Notes under the pieces: generated by a model | Database searches by the model: none | What the model was told of the DNA's origin: nothing | Seen by the model: only the letters and a program-made list of their open reading frames with translations | NCBI GenBank assembly: GCA_964385175.1 | Contig: CAYLNL010000012.1 | Span: 18,729 to 82,728, forward strand | Reading direction: 5' to 3' | Source of the DNA: CAYLNL01 sp964385175 | GTDB taxonomy: Bacteria > Bacteroidota > Bacteroidia > Flavobacteriales > Flavobacteriaceae | Length of the DNA: 64,000 nucleotides | Part shown: positions 59,889-64,000 of the stretch, piece after piece | Layout of the letters: the number at the start of each line of letters is the position of its first letter | Position numbering within the stretch: position 1 is the stretch's first letter | Made by a program: the position numbers and the translations under genes

Positions 59889-61070
59889 ATGAAAACAGCC
59901 TACATCATAAAAGCCTGTCGCACCGCCGTAGGAAAAGCGCCAAGAGGTGTATTCCGGTTTAAGAGACCAGATGAAATGGCGGCCGAAACCATACAATTTC
60001 TCCTGAAAGATCTGCCGCAGTTGGAGAAAACTCGCATTGATGACATCATCGTGGGCAACGCCATGCCCGAAGCGGAACAGGGGCTCAACATGGCCCGCTT
60101 CATCTCCTTGATGGGACTAAAAACAGAAGATGTGCCCGGCGCCATCGTAAACCGTTATTGCGCATCAGGACTGGAAGCCATTGCCATAGCCACTGCCAAG
60201 ATAAGGAGTGGAATGGCGCATTGTATCATTGCCGGTGGTGTGGAAAGCATGAGCTACATCCCCATGGGTGGCTACAAACCGGTTCCCGATTACGCCTTAG
60301 CCAAAGAAGGACATCAAAGTTATTACTGGGGCATGGGTTTGACCGCCGAAGCCGTTGCCAAACAATTCAACGTATGGCGTGAAGACCAGGACGCCTTCGC
60401 CTATCGTTCCCACCAGAAAGCATTGGCGGCTATCGCAATGGGAAGATTTAAAGACCAGATCGTGCCGATCACACTGGAACAAATATACGTCGATGAAAAA
60501 GGCAAAAAAACCGCTCGTTCCTATACCATTGCTACCGATGAAGGCCCCAGACCGGATACCTCTCCCGAAGCTTTAGCCGGACTGAAACCCGTTTTTGCGC
60601 AGGGAGGTACCGTAACCGCCGGAAACTCCTCCCAAACCAGTGATGGCGCCGCCTTTACCCTCGTCATGAGTGAAGAAATGGCAGTTGAACTGAACGTGAA
60701 ACCCATCGCCCGGCTGGTTTCGTATGCCGTAGCCGGCGTAGAGCCCCGCATCATGGGTATCGGGCCTGTAAAAGCCATTCCCAAAGCCCTGAAGCAGGCC
60801 GGTTTACAACAAAATGACATAGACCTCATCGAATTAAACGAAGCCTTTGCTTCCCAATCCTTAGCCGTCATCCGGGAATTGCAATTAAATCCCTATATTG
60901 TAAACGTAAACGGAGGCGCCATCGCCCTGGGACATCCATTGGGCTGCACCGGTGCAAAACTTTCCGTTCAATTATTCGATGAAATGAAACGAAGAGGCAA
61001 CAAATATGGCATGGTTACCATGTGTGTGGGCACCGGCCAGGGTGCCGCGGGGGTTTATGAGATAGTTTGA
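59889..61070 (+). CDS. fadA: Acetyl-CoA acyltransferase (thiolase)
   Basis: The 393-aa enzyme cleaves 3-ketoacyl-CoA at the end of each beta-oxidation round. Nucleophile Cys90 lies in NRYCASGLEAIA, His in NGGAIALGHPLGCTGAK near 348 and the second Cys in MCVGTGQGAAGVYE near 378. Length is normal. It sits between the two S23 units and keeps the fadN-fadA-fadE order of B. subtilis. Confidence 0.95.
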   Translation: MKTAYIIKACRTAVGKAPRGVFRFKRPDEMAAETIQFLLKDLPQLEKTRIDDIIVGNAMPEAEQGLNMARFISLMGLKTEDVPGAIVNRYCASGLEAIAIATAKIRSGMAHCIIAGGVESMSYIPMGGYKPVPDYALAKEGHQSYYWGMGLTAEAVAKQFNVWREDQDAFAYRSHQKALAAIAMGRFKDQIVPITLEQIYVDEKGKKTARSYTIATDEGPRPDTSPEALAGLKPVFAQGGTVTAGNSSQTSDGAAFTLVMSEEMAVELNVKPIARLVSYAVAGVEPRIMGIGPVKAIPKALKQAGLQQNDIDLIELNEAFASQSLAVIRELQLNPYIVNVNGGAIALGHPLGCTGAKLSVQLFDEMKRRGNKYGMVTMCVGTGQGAAGVYEIV

Positions 61071-61097
61071 TGGAGGAGAACATAGAGAACAGAAAAG

Positions 61098-61566
61098 AGA
61101 AAAAAGAGCATAGAAAATAGAGAAAAGAATGTATTAAAAAAAATACGAATCATATTTGTACAAATTTTAGCTTGTATGAAAAGAAGGCATAATTATAAAA
61201 ATCTAAAAATATGGAAATCGGGTATAGAAATTGCCAATGACATTTCTGATATTCTAATCAATTTTCCGATGCACGAACGTTATGATCTGAGTTCTCAATT
61301 AAGCAGATGCTCTGTATCCATTCCGAGTAATATTGCCGAAGGGTCAGCAAGAACCCATAAATCATTTAGTAACTTTATCGATGTTGCCTTGGGTTCATCG
61401 TTTTAATTAATGACGCAACTCATGGTTGCTAATCACAGGAAGTATATAAAAAAAGAAACCTTAGACATATTGGAAACCAAGATAGAAGAATGGCAGAAAA
61501 TGGCCATGAGTTTTCAAAATAACCTTTCAGAGCAATAACTCATCTATTTTCTATGTTCTTTTTTCT
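61098..61566 (+). mobile_element. Repeat-bounded unit 2 carrying an S23 pseudogene
   Basis: The left arm 61098-61120 and right arm 61544-61566 are inverted copies of 23 bp with 22 identities (G versus A). The arms differ in sequence from unit 1 but are also purine-rich, and the right arm again starts just after (5 bp) the S23 stop codon. The unit fills the fadA-fadE spacer. Mobility is inference. Confidence 0.45.
61176..61538 (+). pseudogene. S23-type four-helix-bundle gene with one in-frame stop
   Basis: The first 76 codons (RRHNYKNLKIWKSGIEIAND, LSSQLSRCSVSIPSNIAEGSAR, FIDVALGSSF) are a paralogue of the protein at 59482. TAA at 61404-61406 interrupts it. The same frame continues at 61407 with LMTQLMVANHRKYIKKETLD and ends at 61536-61538, restoring a 120-residue family length. 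The homologue has EWETQL where this has stop-LMTQL, so a single GAA to TAA change is the simplest history. No frameshift is needed. Readthrough is possible but unsupported. Confidence 0.8.
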
Positions 61567-61587
61567 ATTCTCTTAAAAAAAGTAAAA

Positions 61588-63390
61588 ATGAATACAGCCG
61601 AAACAGGCCTCCCCAAAGGTGGAGAATTTCTTATAAAAGAAACCCCGATAGAAACCCTGTTTACACCCGAAGATTTTTCGGAAGAACAACGAATGATGCG
61701 GGATGCCGTTACTGAATTTGTAGATAGAGAATTATGGACTAATAAGATGCGCTTTGAACAGAAAGACTACGCGTTCACGGAAGCCATGATGCGAAAAGCC
61801 GGCGAACTCGGTCTGTTGGGCGTAGTCGTTCCCAAAGAATACGGCGGACTGGATATGGGTTTTGTGTCCAGCCTGCTCGTGTGCGACTACATCTCCGGCA
61901 CCAGCGGTTCCTTCAGCACCGCCTTCGGAGCGCATACCGGTATCGGCACGCTTCCCATTTTGCTCTATGGCACGGAAGCGCAGAAAGAAAAATACCTCCC
62001 CAAATTAGCCTCCGGCGAGTGGTTTGGGGCGTATTGCCTCACGGAACCCGGCGCCGGGTCGGATGCCAATTCGGGAAAAACCAAAGCCGTTTTATTAGAA
62101 GATGGAAGCCATTACAGGATAAGCGGGCAAAAAATGTGGATATCCAATGCCGGTTTCGCCCATTTATTCATCGTTTTTGCGAGAATTGAAGATGATGCCA
62201 ACATCAGCGGGTTCATCGTGGAAAACGATCCGTCCAACGGCATTGCGCTGGGCGAAGAAGAGCATAAATTAGGCATTCACTCCTCCTCCACCCGGCAGGT
62301 TTTTTTCAGCGAAACCAAAGTCCCGGTAGAAAATATGCTTTCTGAGCGGGGAAACGGGTTTAAGATCGCCGTAAATGCACTGAATGTGGGGCGTATCAAG
62401 TTAGCCGCCGGCTGCCTCGATGCCCAACGCCGCATCATCACCGAAGCAGTGGTATATGCCAACGAGCGCATCCAGTTCGATACACCCATTGCCCGGTTCG
62501 GAGCCATCCAGTATAAATTAGCCGAAATGGCAACGAATGTCTATGTAGGCGAATCGGCATGCTACCGTACCGCAAAAGCCATTGAAGACGCCATCGCCGC
62601 TAAAAAAGTAGCGGGAATTCCTTTCCAGGAAGCCGAACTCAAAGGTGTGGAAGAATATGCGATAGAATGTTCATTGCTGAAAGTAGCTGTTTCCGAAGAT
62701 GTGCAATATACTTCCGATGAAGGCATCCAGATATATGGCGGAATGGGCTTTTCAGCCGAAGCCCCTATGGAATCGGCATGGAGAGACGCCCGCATTTCCC
62801 GCATCTACGAAGGCACCAACGAGATAAACCGGATGCTGGCGGTGAGCATGTTGCTGAAAAGAGCTATGAGAGGACGAATAGACCTGCTGAAACCGGCTAA
62901 ACAGGTAGCAGAAGAATTAATGGGTATCCCGTCTTTTGATATTCCGGATCAATCCGAATTATTTGCCGGGGAAAAAGCCCTCATCGGCAATCTGAAAAAA
63001 GCCTTTTTGTTGGTCGCCGGGGCTGCCGTTCAGAAATTGGGCGCTCAGTTAGAGCAGCACCAGCAGTTATTGTTAGCTGCTGCCGATATGATGCTTGAAG
63101 TTTACATGTCAGAATCGGCTGTGTTGCGAGCGGAAAAAAATGCAAGACGACTGGGTGAAGTGGCCCAGGAATATCCCATTGCCATGGCAAAACTGAATCT
63201 CTATCACGCCGTTGAGAAAATTCATACCAAAGGTAAAGAAGCCATCATCTCCTTTGCCGAAGGCGATGAACAGCGCATGTTGCTTGTGGGATTAAAACGT
63301 TTTACCAAATACACTAACCTGCCCAATGTGGCAGCTTTGCGACGCACCATTGCCGGAAAGTTGAGCGCAGAAAACCGGTATTGTTTTTAA
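61588..63390 (+). CDS. fadE: Acyl-CoA dehydrogenase
   Basis: The 600-aa flavoprotein introduces the first double bond in beta-oxidation. Motifs are GLLGVVVPKEYGGLDMGF, GAYCLTEPGAGSDANSGKTKA, KMWISNAGFAHLFIVFA, QFDTPIARFGAIQYKLAEMA and the C-terminal YGGMGFSAEAPMESAWRDARISRIYEGTNEINR with the family's substrate-side Glu. It is about 200 residues longer than short-chain enzymes; the extra C-terminal part (about 430-600) matches FadE of B. subtilis (594 aa). It closes the fad operon and is followed by a palindromic terminator shared with the rRNA operon. Confidence 0.95.
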   Translation: MNTAETGLPKGGEFLIKETPIETLFTPEDFSEEQRMMRDAVTEFVDRELWTNKMRFEQKDYAFTEAMMRKAGELGLLGVVVPKEYGGLDMGFVSSLLVCDYISGTSGSFSTAFGAHTGIGTLPILLYGTEAQKEKYLPKLASGEWFGAYCLTEPGAGSDANSGKTKAVLLEDGSHYRISGQKMWISNAGFAHLFIVFARIEDDANISGFIVENDPSNGIALGEEEHKLGIHSSSTRQVFFSETKVPVENMLSERGNGFKIAVNALNVGRIKLAAGCLDAQRRIITEAVVYANERIQFDTPIARFGAIQYKLAEMATNVYVGESACYRTAKAIEDAIAAKKVAGIPFQEAELKGVEEYAIECSLLKVAVSEDVQYTSDEGIQIYGGMGFSAEAPMESAWRDARISRIYEGTNEINRMLAVSMLLKRAMRGRIDLLKPAKQVAEELMGIPSFDIPDQSELFAGEKALIGNLKKAFLLVAGAAVQKLGAQLEQHQQLLLAAADMMLEVYMSESAVLRAEKNARRLGEVAQEYPIAMAKLNLYHAVEKIHTKGKEAIISFAEGDEQRMLLVGLKRFTKYTNLPNVAALRRTIAGKLSAENRYCF

Positions 63391-63470
63391 TTTAGGGGAT
63401 AAATTGAAGTAGAGTTTTTTAAATAAAATCTTCAAAAGAAGGGTAGGGGGGACTGGTTAGGGTAAAATAT

Positions 63471-63507
63471 AAAAAATCCGTTTATAATTTATAAACGGAT
63501 TTTTTTA
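63471..63507. terminator. Palindromic bidirectional terminator between fadE and the rRNA operon
   Basis: AAAAAATCCGTTTATAA and its complement ending ACGGATTTTTTT form a near-perfect stem with A/T tails, giving a T run on both strands. It ends fadE on plus and 5S rRNA on minus. Confidence 0.85.
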
Positions 63508-63509
63508 AG

Positions 63510-63616
63510 AAAGGCAGCGACATACTCTCCCACGTTGGTAGTACCATCTGCGCTGGCGGGCTTAACTGCTCTGTTCGGGATGGGAAGAGGTGATCCCCGC
63601 CGCTATAGCCACCTTA
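63510..63616 (-). rRNA. rrf: 5S ribosomal RNA
   Basis: Read on the minus strand it starts AAGGTGGCTATAGCGGCGGG and contains CCCGAACAGAGCAGTTAAGC and GGTACTACCAACGTGGGAGA. The ends AAGGTGGC and GCTGCCTT form the terminal stem. The 3' end meets the terminator at 63507. Exact ends are within a few bases. Confidence 0.95.
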
Positions 63617-63708
63617 GATTTTTAACTCTGGGTTATTAGCTCAGAATTATAATATTTTAACATATTGAGATAGATAAAGTGCAAATAAGAGGTTATATAG
63701 AGTGTATA

Positions 63709-64000
63709 TAAGCTTATGGATTATTAGTACTACTCGGCTTTGACATTACTGTCTTTACACCTATAGCCTATCAACCCCATAATCTTTGGGGATCCTTTAA
63801 AGAAATCTCATCTTGTGGCGGGTTTCGCGCTTATATGCTTTCAGCGCTTATCCCATCCCAACATAGCTACGCTGCGGTGCTCCTGGCGGAACAACAGCTA
63901 CACTAGAGGTTAGTCCAACTCGGTCCTCTCGTACTAGAGTTAGCACCACTCAAATTTCTAACGCCCACAGTAGATAGAGACCGAACTGTCTCACGACGTT
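63709..64000 (-). rRNA. rrl: 23S ribosomal RNA, 3' end (cut by the window edge)
   Basis: The minus strand holds the last roughly 290 nt of 23S rRNA, recognisable by GAGTAGTACTAATAATCCAT at the 3' end and AGTACGAGAGGACCGAG, the sarcin-ricin-neighbouring domain VI stretch, near 63930. It continues beyond the window. A 92-bp spacer separates it from 5S. No intervening sequence is seen in the visible part. Confidence 0.95.

Overview
The window looks like chromosomal DNA of a Bacteroidota bacterium, most likely of flavobacterial type. The evidence is the set of lineage-typical genes (SusC/SusD pair, PorT of the type IX secretion system, TamL, a Bacteroidota-type LptD, DUF4199, type-B L31, menaquinone-type UbiE), the many start regions with the Bacteroidota promoter form TAnnTTTG (often with TTG 19-21 bp upstream), and the weak Shine-Dalgarno signals. 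All taxonomic statements are inference from gene content.

Layout. 0-1 kb: end of proS, two identical tRNA-Glu genes separated by a palindrome, and rpsT. 1.1-2.8 kb: a nuclease/DNA methyltransferase pair (putative restriction-modification locus 1). 2.9-6.5 kb: DUF2911 protein, asnB, apbE. 6.7-11.2 kb: surface-glycan cluster of four glycosyltransferases and an FdtA-like sugar isomerase in mixed orientation. 11.4-12.8 kb: nucleoside catabolism (deoD, deoC). 12.9-16.7 kb: an export locus of a peptidase-containing ABC transporter, a 72-aa protein ending in a 12-G tract, and an HlyD adaptor. 16.9-24.8 kb: polyprenyl-type glycosyltransferase, DUF4199, rpmE2, RsmI-like methyltransferase, dnaA, thioesterase, HAD, ribD, GNAT, prmC. 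25.1-27.2 kb: restriction-modification locus 2 with a Bpu10I-like nuclease. 27.3-35.7 kb: cell-wall amidase, lptD, ridA, pruA, nadD, gpsA. 35.8-40.5 kb: SusD/SusC. 40.7-54.6 kb: rnhB, a large lipoprotein, lipB, a candidate small RNA, an FtsX/LolE-type permease, NamZ-type muramidase, menG/ubiE, porT, a DUF1016 nuclease, a TrmH-family methyltransferase, tamL and a Kelch lipoprotein. 54.9-63.4 kb: a fatty-acid degradation operon, fadD-fadN-fadA-fadE. 63.5-64 kb: 5S and the 3' end of 23S rRNA on the minus strand.

How the genes work together. FadD activates fatty acids, FadE oxidises acyl-CoA, FadN hydrates and dehydrogenates, and FadA cleaves, giving a full beta-oxidation cycle in the same gene order as the Bacillus subtilis fadNAE operon. 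LptD, TamL, LolE-type permease, amidase and NamZ build or recycle the envelope, and the glycosyltransferases decorate it.

The most unusual structure lies inside the fad operon. Both spacers, fadN-fadA and fadA-fadE, hold a gene for an S23-type four-helix-bundle protein (the family encoded in 23S rRNA intervening sequences). Each is bracketed by its own near-perfect purine-rich inverted repeat, and the right arm begins two to five bases after the S23 stop codon. The second copy carries one in-frame stop. The fadD-fadN spacer carries both repeat types with no gene. This looks like a family of small repeat-bounded units that insert in operon spacers. Other points worth a second look are the 12-G tract that could switch a small protein into fusion with the HlyD adaptor, the two restriction-modification loci, a predicted two-hairpin small RNA, and lptD with no AUG, GUG or UUG codon before its signal peptide.
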